From assembly GCA_015501585.1 (NCBI GenBank), contig JADNRY010000028.1, positions 310,001 through 374,000 of the forward strand: a stretch of 64,000 nucleotides of DNA, in the 5' to 3' direction. This stretch comes from Rhodocollybia butyracea (lineage: Eukaryota > Basidiomycota > Agaricomycetes > Agaricales > Omphalotaceae). A program made the translations under genes and the position numbers. The notes beneath the pieces are model-generated. The model searched no databases and had not been told where the DNA came from. It worked only from the letters and a program-made list of their open reading frames with translations. Below are positions 1-11,167 of the stretch, one piece after another; positions within the stretch are counted from its first letter, which is position 1, and each line of letters begins with the position of its first letter.

Positions 1-1
1 T

Positions 2-785
2 TCCAGCGCTAGTACTATTAGGAACGAACTGGAGGGACCGTATGAAGCAAACATATCGGCGAACGAGGAAACAAGATCTTCACTATTCTTCCCTTGCCTT
101 ACTGACGACATTCTCGGGCAGTTTCGGCTTGTTGGCGGCCCATCCAATAGACTTGTTCCATCCCCGCTGTCTGCTCCCCCCGCTCGATCAAGCCAGAAAG
201 CCTCAGATACAATGCGTGAAATTATGCACGCGCGTACGTTCGAGTGGCCTTCGGAAGTTGACAAGGATGAACTCATTGAGCTCGCGACTCCCCTTCTCGA
301 TTGCGAGCCTATGCCAACGTCCTGCAATCTCCAACGAATCCGGCGCAACCTTTTGAATAAGGATTCTAGTCCTGGGGATGTACAGATCCTATGGAGCATT
401 TTTAAGCAACATATGGCCCTTGGGGCGAAACGCGTGCACCTAGCTGGAGCGAGTTCAGGACTGGTAAGAACATCCTCGGGTATTTTATGGAGGATCACTT
501 TTCGGCGTGTATGAATGGAAGTGTACGATAGATAACGGTACATCCTGACCTCCTCTCAGTTTTCCAGAGATTTGGGAACAGCTGGCTCGTGCATGGGATT
601 CGTCTGGTAGACCATCTTTCTCGTTCGAGGAATTTCAATCCGTAATCACTGGGGTGCACATCTCGAAAAGCGAGAGGATACGCACTCAAGTCAGTTACCA
701 AGCCCTTTCCAACTGGTCGAATTTGCAGTCGGCCTTGGATGACATCGTCCTGCTGCCCCAGACGATTAGTTCAACAGGGAGCTGA
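2..785 (+). CDS. C-terminal part of an unrecognised protein, cut by the left edge
   Basis: The frame is open from base 2, so the gene begins outside the window. The readable part is rich in acidic and charged residues (for example WPSEVDKDELIEL near 241-280), which is typical of real coding sequence. An intron must lie between about 464 and 569: the upstream frame stops at 512-514, while a good downstream frame (PEIWEQLARAWDSSG..., ending in TGA at 783-785) starts near 564. Two in-phase choices exist: a 61-nt intron 507-567 (GTGTAT...CCAG) or a 106-nt intron 464-569 (GTAAGA...AGAG). I do not recognise a domain and assign no function. The next gene is the homeodomain factor, 1.2 kb downstream on the same strand. 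Confidence 0.55.
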
Positions 786-1780
786 TCTATTCCATTCAAA
801 CGAGAGTGGTTGTTTTTTCGATTCAGTCAGAAGTGATGGTTAGCGTTTATAGTATTAGATAACCTCGTATGTTATCAAAGCAGAAGAGATACAGAGATTT
901 CATGAAGTCCGATTCGAGCGAAACTAGCAACTGTAGCTGCTACTTGTGGATAGTTATGCGTCCAGAGACTGACAACGGTTGGCTCCTGCGTAGCATGGGA
1001 TGAATGGGAGTCATCGCAAAGCTGGAAGATGCCACGCGGATGAGGTAGAATTTTTCTTATTTGCGGAGTTTCCAGTACTAGCCAGTAAAGCTGTACAGCT
1101 GTCTATAACCTTAACGTTATCAATAATATCACAACCGTTGATAGTACTTCCTGCATGGTACCTACATCAGAATTATAGATCTCGGGGTGAGCGTGCGAAT
1201 GGATTGTATATAAGTAGTAAAAGAGACAACGATTAACCACTAATTAAAAACTCATCTAGGAAATATCGGAGTATTCGCGGGAGTCGGGACTAGGGAAAGT
1301 CACGTCACTCACCGGTGTCATTGAAGCCTACCAACGTGTACTTAATCAAGTATGACTATTTCAGTAGAAAGGATTCAAAAGAGCTTTCCATTATACACAC
1401 ATCCGTATGGATCGTCAACGTACAACAGGTCTACCTATGGGAGACTAGCTCTCTATCAGAATTCAATATCGGAGAAGCTTCGCTTAGGCTATTCTGTTCG
1501 GAGACTCGGAAGCTTCAAGGATGTGGATTGTTAGCGACATCTATGTAGATCCCAAAAGTGGTTCCTAGTTGGGTCTGGGTTAAGCGAAGATTATGGGAAA
1601 ATAGGAAAATAAAGGTATGAACTTGAAGTCTTGCTTGAAGTACATCGTGCACGCTGCAATAGCGAGCTGTGCCTCTGACCTGGACTAACGCTGACCGATG
1701 GCTGCAGGCTGTTACGAAGCCAGTTTACGGTCAAATACAGGAGCCCGGCCTGTTCGAATTTCGAATTCTATTACATTTTG
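786..1780. other. Intergenic, no gene seen
   Basis: Only short ORFs without coding character occur here. It lies between the left-edge gene and the promoter of the homeodomain gene. No repeat, tRNA or transposon terminus was recognised. Confidence 0.5.
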
Positions 1781-1834
1781 TACACGGCCGGCGGCATGAT
1801 CATTATTGATCAACTGTACAAGTCGTGACGGTAT

Positions 1835-1920
1835 CACGTGTAGCGCGGGACCGTGTTGATCACGTGAAGTCACAACTTCCGTTAAACCAGGTTAAACCGC
1901 TGTTTAACCAGCGTTTAATC
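1835..1920. promoter_or_regulatory. Promoter cluster: two CACGTG sites and four TTTAA(A/C)-type repeats
   Basis: Two perfect CACGTG palindromes (1835-1840 and 1861-1866, the second inside TGATCACGTGAA) are followed by GTTAAACC at 1881 and again at 1891, its inverse GTTTAACC at 1902, and GTTTAATCC at 1913. The repeats are spaced about 10 bp, one helical turn. They end about 70 bp before the ATG of the homeodomain gene. CACGTG is a known bHLH-type binding site. AT-rich TTTAA cores could be bound by a homeodomain protein, so autoregulation is an inference only. Confidence 0.5.
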
Positions 1921-1988
1921 CAAGTTACTTCCGTACCAAAAGCTTTCTGCTTCCTCTTTCATCTCTAGTCCTCGTTTTGGCTCCCGGT

Positions 1989-2809
1989 ATGCAAGATATA
2001 CCGTCCAAGTCTATCTCTCGCTCTTCCTCCATGACCAGTGTCGATTCCTTCGATGACGCTACACGACGCACTCGAAAACGTTTTAACAACGTACAACTCA
2101 TGATGCTCGAAAACCTTTTTCACCATAACTCTCATCCTTCGAGACAAGAACGAGAGACAGTAGCTAGGGCCGGTAATATGTGCGTATTTTCTCGTATTTG
2201 CTTTTTTACATCTTATGTTGAACGCGTCTTACTCGCAGGGAAATCAAGTCAGTGACCATTTGGTTCCAGAACAAACGCCAAACGGAACGGAAAAGTTCTA
2301 CGCCAGCTTGCATTCGGCTTAATCGCTCCTCGCCGATTTCCGCACCGTATACATTCGCGCCAGTAACGATGCAGCCTCTAGTCACGCGACCATCTCTAGA
2401 CCAAATTGCTTCTCGCTCAGAACTCCCACAATCTACTCCTCGTACGCCTACTAGACGCCACGATCCAGCGCTTCCAATCTGGGAAGCGATGCCTTCGTCG
2501 CCGTTGTTTCCAATCGCAAGTCCACCAGCAAAAGACTTTGTTGAATTTGGGAAACGCAAACGTACGCGTACTTTGGAATGGGCTTGTGCCAGGCGGAGAA
2601 TGTTGGTGAAATCGGGCGACAGAGTTGTTGAAGAGGATGAGGACGATCCGTTTTGTCCAAAGCCTTCTTTCTCGAGGTCAGATTCAAGTAGCACGGCATC
2701 TACAGACAAGGAAGAATGGGTAGCAGACAGTGAAGGGAACGTCTATCCGGGTGTCGAGGACGATATGTTAAAGGCTGCACTAGCTTTGTGCGGTTTGGGA
2801 AGGAGTTGA
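1989..2809 (+). CDS. Homeodomain transcription factor
   Basis: Two exons, 1989-2179 and 2239-2809, join across a 59-nt GT-AG intron (2180-2238) to give 253 residues. Residues about 26-83 form a classical 60-residue (non-TALE) homeodomain: a basic N-terminal arm RRTRKR, helix 1 around QLMMLENLF, and recognition helix 3 with the invariant WFQNKR. The intron splits the domain immediately before the EIKSVTIWFQNKRQ block, and the frame is only restored by splicing. The rest is Ser/Pro/acidic-rich, with a predicted nuclear basic patch (GKRKRTRT) and an acidic run before a hydrophobic C-terminus. It is expected to bind DNA in the nucleus. It is not the paired HD1/HD2 mating-type arrangement, since no second homeodomain gene is adjacent. 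The start is the first ATG; an upstream TTG in frame is not needed. Confidence 0.88.
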
Positions 2810-3189
2810 GCGCTCCAGGCGCTTAAATTTAATTTTTATTTAGGACAGTCGTTTTGTAAGATCTGAAGTAATGTTTATTGTTATGTACTGGGACTTTGTA
2901 CCTTGGATAAACCAGTTCACGCCCTCGGCTTCAATTCCCTTTGAGTTCTTTGTTGACGAGTCTCGTAACGTGTAGACGTCTATATTCCGAACACCGAACT
3001 GTCCTGGATAATGAAAATTGTATACATTTCAATGATTCATCCCACTTTCATTCCACTCTGATTCCACTTTCATCTCATCTCCCGCTGATCATCGACATCT
3101 TCATCACTGTTGAAGATGTTTATCCCCTTGGGGTTGTGTCGGCTCGAACTAGCTCAAACGACGGACTGGCCAAAGAGAAGCAAAAAGGA

Positions 3190-3790
3190 TCATTCCAGTG
3201 AACCGTCATCCGAAATAGGCTCCTTGTGCCCTTGCTCTTCAAATTCCATGGCAGTTATTGTCCGTCGTATAATTGTCTCACTAGGATCTTGCTCCACACG
3301 TCTCAAAGGCTTAATCGTGTGCATCGCAGTCGATGGCTTGTCCCACAACGGAACTTGTTAAGGGCTTCGTACAGGTGTACAGAAATCGGCGGCACTGACA
3401 TCGGGTCTAACGAGTTGTTAGAATATCCCTTCTCGGACCAAGAATATGGTATTCGGACAACCTGAGACTGGAAGACTCATCGTGCTGGTGAACATTTTCA
3501 ATACGATAGCTGGGAACACATTTGAGGAATCAGTCTTATGTAACAAGGCTCGAAATATTTCATATGGCCGCTCTATAACTTGGGGATTAAGTTTTCCTTC
3601 ACAAGACTGATATTTTTGCTTCGATAACGACCTCGCTAACTCGTCCTTCTGAACGAGTACCAAGAAAGGCAGATCTGAGTCATATATTCATACTCCGTTA
3701 CGTGAGTTTTGCTGCTTGTTCTTCGGAGGGCATTCCGAATGATCCAGTCCCTTCAAGTCCCTTCATCGCAGCCGATTTCGCAAAATCCGT
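3190..3790 (-). CDS. Possible small multi-exon gene or remnant, unrecognised
   Basis: Three minus-strand blocks look like coding sequence. The first is about 3760-3700 (motif GLEGTGSFGMPSEEQAAKL). The second, 3663-3470, continues it after a possible very short intron (motif ERPYEIFRALLHKTDSSNVF) and ends near a CAG/GTTGTC donor. The last is about 3350-3190 (motif EFEEQGHKEPISDDGSLE) with TGA at 3190-3192. The exon borders and 5' end are not resolved, and no convincing start was found upstream, so this may be a decayed gene. No domain was recognised. Confidence 0.3.
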
Positions 3791-6103
3791 TGAATATTGC
3801 CATGCGCATCTGTCACACAGCCAAGTATGCTGTAGGATTAACCATAGTATTTAAAGGCTGAACGCTTCCGACCATCCGTACTATTCAGATTATTCCGTAA
3901 AAAAAAACTCTTTCAGGTTCTTTATTTGTCTACGATAGCCCATTCGGTGCTTTCAGTCGACGAGAGCTCAAAGAATAAAGAGCAAATGTGCAAGCAGTAT
4001 GCACAGGAATAATTACCGAACACCACAAAAGGCAACTAGAAGCCACAATATTCTGATGGTGATATTACATGTCTCATGGTATTCACATGGTAATCACATA
4101 CATGATAGGGAGAGTAGAGGCACTGTAGAGGCTTTCAGATATGGATGAGATAACATCATGAAATTTCCACAGCATATTGAGGTTGTTCGAGACACTTGGC
4201 AGATACGCTCAAACGCATCCTGCTAAATATTCTTAAAATTTGTTTATCGATCGGAGGTGTTGAATCTCGAGAGGTTCAACAAGGAGACAGAATATCCATA
4301 GGTCTCTGAGGATTACAGCGAAGTCTTTCAAACGGACCTAATGAACCGGCCATCCTCTTGTTTTCCTTTATCTTCGACCCTAGTTAGAGCTAGGTTCTCT
4401 GCCATTTTTTATTTTAAAAAAAGACGAAGAAACGGTCAAGCCCTGATGATAAAAGATGATCTCAAGTCGACATACTGTGAAACGCGGGCCAGACGCAGAC
4501 TCGAGCCAGCACTTTTCTGCGCCTTGATGAAGCCCGGTCAAAGATGTCACTGCTGAGGAAGTGATATCAACTCACGACTAGGCAGCAGGGACTGGTTCGA
4601 GTCTAGGTCAGACGGCGAATGAATCAGTGGACTTGGAAATCAAATCCGTTGTGTGAATCAAGACATTCACTAGCAGCGATTAGTTCATAACGGTGAGACG
4701 AACTGTGTTCAACGAATAGCCTTTGAAAGATGAGTAAAATTTCCAGAATGGGGTATAATAAAGACTTGAGAGCAAAAAAGCGTACAGGATTGAGGACGAA
4801 AACGTTTGTAGTATGTAGTACTTTGCCTAGCGGCCACGGCGAAATCAGCAGGTCGACATTTGTAGCGAATAACGTTTCTTCCTCTTTGTGTTTCGAACAG
4901 TCGACAAACCATAATTATGCTTTGCGGTGCTCTCCTTTCGGAACTCCGCGCTGGGCAAAGCGAGGAGTAAGACCTGCTTCAATTCATTTGGCGTCTAAGT
5001 TCGTGACCATTGGCAGGAAGTAAGGCACAGTCTTTGAGTGTTTTGACAACCTAGTATACTCGGAAGAGGATTAGCAGATGGATGAACACTTTTGAGTTAT
5101 TCTGGGCTGTGTCAAAAACCGGAAATCTATGCTAAAGTTGAGCAGATTGCCTTGATGTCCCTATCGTCATCAATTTCGGAATTGATGAAATGCACAGACT
5201 TTTTCAAAACGCCGTTTAAGAGCATTTCTGCTCCCAAATCATCGTAAGTATGTTTCGGAATTGAAGTACAAGTACCCAATCTATAACATAGCAGTCTTTT
5301 TGCCATTAAATTCGAGTGGTTTTTCTTGAAAATGAAGTTTACCTTTCACGTATAGTAGGGATACAAAACCTGTTATAAGGCTGTGTAGATATAGTATAAA
5401 CTGTGTCGGAGCTTTTCTCCGAGACAGTTCAACGTGAAAACAGCACTCTAGAGTGAGTTGAACCAAATTTGTGACTTTAGCGTGACAAACTCCAGCCAAC
5501 TTCCTGCCATCGTATATATGGCAAACCGTGATTTTGATGTGACTGGTTTTTGAAATCTCTGTGCAGAATGGTTCTTTGCATCGGGGTGCTTTAAAAAGTA
5601 TCTAACTGCTCTAAAAAGTAGATAGAAAGTTTACCAAAGTACTATCCCTCTACATATTAAATCCGGGGCCATCGGAGAGCGTTTGAGGCATTTCCGAGGC
5701 ACTTTCTTGAAAATTTTTGATAAACTATGGACCTGATAGTACTTATGTTGCAGCAGATACACGGCCTTGAAAAGATACGCGTACCAACTCCACAGATTGG
5801 TTGAATCAGGTTGTCCATTCTCTTCTGGGCACGGGTCATGCCTTTGTCTCAAGGTGCGATATATTCTTCTCTATCGCTACGTCTGAATTCTTTCAATCCT
5901 TCTCAATTCTCAAAGCTGCCGTAGGCAATCTGTTCAGTGCAAGAACCGATTATAGATGCTCGCGCAGCTTTTGCTCATTGCTATCTACACGTACATCACA
6001 TGTATAGTTTGTCAGATCGCCGTTTCGACCAAAGTTTCCGACTCCTCGGCAACTTACTTTCTACCAGTACTAAGTAGCGTTCGTATCATGATTGTCGCCA
6101 AGA
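3791..6103. other. Intergenic, no gene seen
   Basis: AT-rich sequence with short scattered ORFs on both strands, none with coding character. No terminal repeats or RNA genes were recognised. Confidence 0.45.
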
Positions 6104-7194
6104 TCAGACGTCTTTTACTGTTAGGTTTGGGTTGCGCCATGTTCTTCCAGCTGGCTGACTATTTATAATTCGAAGTGCTTTGATCCGCCGTCGATCCCTT
6201 TTGCACTTGACCAATGGATGCGGAGCGCCACAGCATCCGCAAAATACAAATTGAAACAGAGCCTCAGGCCCAGAACTTCGGTCATACTCTTCATCTGATG
6301 TTGGGCAAATGAGGGATTTGATACCACTTTCATATATGGTTGGTGTCGAGGAGCGAGGAAGGAAGCGCTTGCGGAACACTTCGTCGACTATTAGGGAGAA
6401 GCGGATATCGCGCATGGTCAGACCGGCGATATTTTGATATGTGGGAACAGCTAGAGAGGCGTAAGCGCAAGAATGACAGACAAACGAGATGAAAAGACTT
6501 GCGTGAAAAGCGTGATACTCGAGTTTTGTACTTGACCCGCTGTGCTGTTACAGATTTCGGTATGATAGCTTTGCGAGTAATGGTTTTAATTTCGACAGTG
6601 TGAACGTCGGTCAATTCCCTGTCTCCCTTGAGGACGATTTCGTTGTTCTCGTTGATAAGGTAGGGTCCCGATTCAGGGCGCATTTCGATACTAAACAGGT
6701 ATTTCTGACAAGAGGGTTTGAATAGCGTAAGGAAGATACTTTATAATTACTTGCCTTTTCCTTGTCCGAAATAGTTTTAACTGTGTTCATGAATTGGACT
6801 GCTCCTTGTTCATTTGCGAACCTATAAAGTCCCCACAGAATCAGCCCATGCCCGTAATATGTCGTCTCTAGCTCTTTGCGACGATCTGATAACCAACTCC
6901 AAGGGTATAACCGGGCAAGAGGGTAAAAGTATGCCTCCATTTCCGCTATAGTAAGCCACGGCGTAAAGTTACAGTTTGGACGAGGCGGAATAGGAGGTAG
7001 TGCAGCTACATGTTCATGAGTTTGTGATATAGGACTTGTGATGCAGTCTATATCAATTTGGAACCTTAGTTATCGGTCCACCTATGAATTCTTTTTTTGG
7101 ACATACATGGAGGTTGTAGGCGTCCAAAAGTATTAGGTTGGATTCTTAGCCCTTTCTGCAAGCTGCGCAAATAATTGTTGCTAAGATGAGCCAT
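6104..7194 (-). CDS. Divergent pterin-4a-carbinolamine dehydratase-like protein
   Basis: Four exons fit in phase: 7194-7107, 7047-6755, 6704-6503 and 6450-6104, giving 309 residues. Intron 1 (59 nt) is GT-AG with a good branch site; introns 2 (50 nt) and 3 (52 nt) begin with GCAAGT, so they are GC-AG introns, and only this choice keeps the frame. The middle and C-terminal parts carry a pattern like the pterin-4a-carbinolamine dehydratase fold: an aromatic YRFANEQGAVQFMNTV segment, a TVEIKTIT strand, then GLTMRDIRFS, which resembles the GLT.RD motif. The His-His-Pro catalytic signature of true enzymes is not visible, so dehydratase activity (tetrahydrobiopterin recycling) is doubtful. The N-terminal about 130 residues are extra. 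The fold assignment is inference from pattern only. Confidence 0.5.
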
Positions 7195-7375
7195 GAGGAA
7201 GGCATCAAGACAGGAAGACGAAAGTTAAAACTAAACGTGTAGCTTCAGGTCAGATGACCCTGTGACTTTTACTGTTTAGGCTCGTATGACTCGCTTTGGC
7301 CCTCGGCCGAAAAGATCAGGATACGATTGAGGTGCTTACTCAAGAGAAATGGAGGACTTGAATAAATAAATGTTT

Positions 7376-7515
7376 TAAATATTATATGATAGATAGATTA
7401 CACGGCCGAAACGATAATACATAATCGCTTGCGGTCCATAAAGGAAACGGCCGGTCCCTGTACCTCCCGATGAGAAGGTAGACCGCAAGCCAGGGACATG
7501 GAGGGTAGCAAGCCT
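7376..7515 (-). repeat. Dispersed short repeat, copy 1
   Basis: Read on the minus strand this matches 36420-36609: both contain CAGGGACCGGCCGTTTCCTT, then a GGACCGCA block, a GGCCGTGTA block and a run of ATCT units. The limits of this copy are approximate. It is non-coding. Confidence 0.6.
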
Positions 7516-8858
7516 TTAAGATAAAATAAAGACTAGCTTAATATCTGATCACGTAGTGAAAAATACAAAGCATAGTGCATTTGACCCCAATGAAAAAGAG
7601 GAAGGGTGATAGGGCAAAATCATGTCCCCATACAGGCGTAACTGCACTGTGGCCTTTATGCTCTTGCTGGTTCACGGGTAGCTTCTCGAGTAGTCCTCAT
7701 CTACTGGTCGCCAAATCCCATACAACCGGTGCGAATATGAGACCACAGCAAAGTCTCACCAGTCTCCTATAAACAGACGAACACGACGATCAATAAGTTG
7801 ATGAGTGTAACAAGTCTCAGTGGTGAAACAAAAGAAAAATGTAACCATACACTACGCCTTTCAGGAGTAGTCTCCTATAAGCAGACTCGTTATAGACTGG
7901 CGATCCATACGGATGTGCGTATATAGAATTCAGGAGCACTCAATTGAGGGGGGTTTCCTGATATCCACTTCATCTATGATGAGAAGCATTATTCTGGTCG
8001 CGAACTGCATCTGCATGGTCCGGTAGGGCGCACATGTATGGTGAGACCAGCAATTCAGCTCTATGAGTGTTTCACTCGGAGATTACGAGAAAGGCATTGC
8101 TAACTGGAATTGACGAGTCGGACGGCTTCAGTTCGTATTATATGATGGATATTCAAGATTTACATTAAATCAAGTAAATTTGATCTCTCTATCGAAAGGA
8201 TCTAGATAATCCTTCAGACTTGAAGGAACTATGTAACCTCAAGTGGGGCAGGGTAGTGTTCTCTCTTCCTACATGATTAATTTATCAGTATTTGGAGGTT
8301 CCTGTGCCAGCTATGTCATTCCGCATTGGCGGACTAGAGTGCGAGCAGCCGGCCGCCGGTGAGAGACAGTGTTATTTAGAGCTGATCCAACTATGATTTA
8401 ATAAATTTTCGGAAGATGTCGAGTTTAAATCAGGAACTTCACACCTATACAGCCTTTACATACTTTGCAATTCTCCAGGTACACAGTCATTGTCAGTGAC
8501 TGCTTCCCATGTATCAATGTAAAGTATCTTGCCAGCTCGAACTTGAACTTTCCAAGGGGCTGGTACGACTCTGAAATGTTTGGAAGTCTCGCTTATCGAT
8601 GTCAGCAGACTTCTTCTGATAAATGAATCAACGGATCCTTGTCTTGGGTTTCGCGTGTTAAACGGTTAGAGTTCACAGGTTAACAGCGTTAGATTCGAGC
8701 TATGAACCATGGATACGGTAGTTCATCATTAATCATTACCAGGCCCAGCGATGAGGACATGTCACGGTAGTAGGATGATGTATCTATGTATATCGAAAAA
8801 TCTGTTCGGACTGGCTGATTTAGGCGCGTAATCAGCAATGCAAATAATTGAACAGACC
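7516..8858. other. Intergenic, no gene seen
   Basis: Short low-quality ORFs only. It lies downstream of the 3' end of the ING gene, which is on the minus strand. Confidence 0.45.
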
Positions 8859-10302
8859 TCAACTCTTTTTCCTGCCCTTCCTCACGGTGACCTTGTCAAT
8901 ACAGATAGGGCAATACCACTTCATCGTATCGGGGGGAGGTTCTTTGATCCCGACGCACTCTAAATGGAACTGGAATGGCAGTGTCAGTTCCAGCTGTGCA
9001 AAAACCCACATAACAAACAGAATTCTGTACTCACCCATTCGTAGGGACATCCAGAGTTGTTATCGCAGGCAATCATCTATCCAAATTCGTAGTTAGACCC
9101 ATCAGCGACAGCGATGATCAAGAAAAGAAACAAAAAAAAACGTACATCTCCGGCACTAGGCTTCTGACAGAAACAATACAGTTTATGATCATCATCTTCG
9201 TCTTCGCCCTCGGGCTCCTCAGCCTCAGCCTCTTCGTCCTCGCGTTCGATTTTCGCGAGGTCGATTTTCGCCTTGCGCGGTGGAGGATAACTCTGCCTGG
9301 AGAGCCGGGAACGCGTATGGGACGCGGATTTCGTAGTCGGTGCCGCAGGAGATAGCGAGCGACTCGGAGGAAGCTTGATTGAGGGAGGCCCGGAAGCAGT
9401 TACTTTACGCTCTGAAATAAACGGGTTAATTTTATTATAACAACAAAAAGTGAACTTCAGGCAAATACTTTTCGGTGGCGGTGCCGATACAGGTGTGGAT
9501 ACGGAATGACGAGTTTCTGTCGGCAAGCTTGGGTTGAGGACCTGCTTTAGGCTCTCGCCTATTGCGACGGCAGGATGAACAGCAAGTGGGATGCCCGGCA
9601 TCGCGCTCACAGAAGGAGTTACGGAGACACTCCTGCCGCGGATGATATCCGATGAAGTATCTCCCTGCAGGACGCGGGTACGGTCGAGGTCAACGTCTAG
9701 ACGCGTACATGTACGTGTTATAAGATCAACGACTCGCTCGGCGAGGGCTAGTTTTTCTTCGGAAAGGCGGTCGATCTCGACATATGATTCGTTTATCTTT
9801 GCTGGGAGATGGGATACGGATTTGGTTGGCGAAGCCGAGACAGAGTTGGCAGCCCCGCGAAGCGTGTGTTTGATCCATCGAGCACCATCCGAGTCTATCT
9901 GGGACTGCAATTCTGACAGTAAATAGTCATTTCATCCGGGTTTGTTAGTCAGATCGAGAACAGAACTGTTGAGTCTTTTTTACCTTGGGTACGAGACTCT
10001 TTATACTTTATTTCTTCCAGAATATGCCTTATTTCATTTGGGATATTGTCCAAACCTTTTGGAAAAAATCTGTGAGAAACTATTTCGGTTTTGGGTTACA
10101 CGTAAAAGTTGACGCACTGTAGATGAATTCGCTGGCTATATTCGCAGCATCTTCTAGACTTTGGGCAGAAACATTCATCTCGAGGTCATGAAGAGACGCG
10201 TATCTAGGGTTATCGTTGATCGTTGTCGTCTGGAACGACGAGGCCTTGAGGAGCAAATCCTTTTACGTCATCATCATGTCTTATGTAATCCGGTCTGGAC
10301 AT
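8859..10302 (-). CDS. ING-family PHD-finger chromatin protein
   Basis: ING proteins are subunits of histone acetyltransferase or deacetylase complexes and read histone H3 methylated at Lys4. Exons fit in phase: 10244-10118, 10055-9984, 9912-9469, 9411-9146, 9076-9035 and 8969-8859. The N-terminal ING coiled region reads SLEDAANIASEFIYSLDNIP across the first junction. The C-terminal PHD finger is complete after joining three exons, with Cys4-His-Cys3 residues in CFCQ...ACDNNSGC...FHLECVG...WYCPIC, followed by a basic tail RKGRKKS. The 9469/9411 junction creates the nuclear-import motif PKKRKV. An acidic run (EDEEAEAEEPEGEDEDDD) precedes the finger. The start is uncertain: Met at 10178 gives a complete domain, but the same frame is open to 10264 without ATG; an ATG at 10302 connects in phase only through a 22-nt gap (10245-10266). 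Confidence 0.85.
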
Positions 10303-11167
10303 AGAAATGCGGGGTATGTACAGATGTACGGAAGATATAAAATGTACAGTAGCAATGACTAGTACATGTCAAAAAATTTCAAGAGCGACTAAAAAGGGTA
10401 GTTAGATATGTATGACGTAGAGTATACATCTTGCTAGGGAGTTTGAGAGATTGTACGTATGTACATGCAAAGGTACAGGTGTAAGGGCTAATTATACGAT
10501 AAAATACAATGCAGTGATTCGATGATGTACGATAACAATGCCCGTTTGTTTGTTTTCTTTTTACCAAAACGTAAAAAAAAATTGAAGGACGGAGGACGGA
10601 GGAAATGCGGGTTGTGTGTGGAGCAGAGCAAGGAAATAAAGAGGTCGTGAACAAGGTAGCGCATGGTGAGCGATGAGATGGTGAGCATGGAAGCAATGTA
10701 GTGATACTAGAGCAGAGCAGTCTGGCTGGATGTTGAGTACGTCGAGTATCGAAACAACGGGGTGGATGAAAAAAAAAATAGATCTAGATAAGAATGAACC
10801 GCCAAAAAGAGAAAAGCGAAAGGAAAAGTCGAAGATCATTCAAGTTTAAGCGATCCAATCAGGAATCAGAAATCAAGACAGAATCGGGACAGAAACGAGA
10901 AGAAAAATGCATAGAATGGAATAACGATAGATACTGTATAAAGGCTTTAAAACCGAATAAAAGCCCTAAAACAGATTTTAAAAAAACACCGAGTAACGAA
11001 AACAAATAAACAATTCTGAAAGCGATGAAAGCGAAAAACCCATCTGGTGGGATTCATAAAAAATATACAACGGTCGCACAAAGTCGAGATAAAATACAAA
11101 ATTTGATGAAGAAATAACCCGATAGAAGAGAAATAACACGCCGTTGTAGGGACACTTTTTTTTATGG
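10303..11167. other. Intergenic: ING promoter side and 3' side of the C2H2 gene
   Basis: AT-rich, with A- and T-rich runs. The small ORFs on both strands are low-complexity and not credible. It probably contains the ING gene promoter and the 3' UTR of the zinc-finger gene. Confidence 0.45.

Noticed and set aside
1977..2809. Mating-type HD1/HD2 locus
   Set aside because: Only one homeodomain gene is present, it has a typical 60-residue homeodomain, and there is no divergent partner.
4588..4604. GGTTCGAGTC resembling a B-box
   Set aside because: No acceptor or D-arm pairing and no A-box at a proper distance.
10379..10839. Overlapping minus-strand ORFs of 66-105 codons
   Set aside because: Low-complexity, Phe/Ser-rich translations of T-rich DNA; no start context or splice support.
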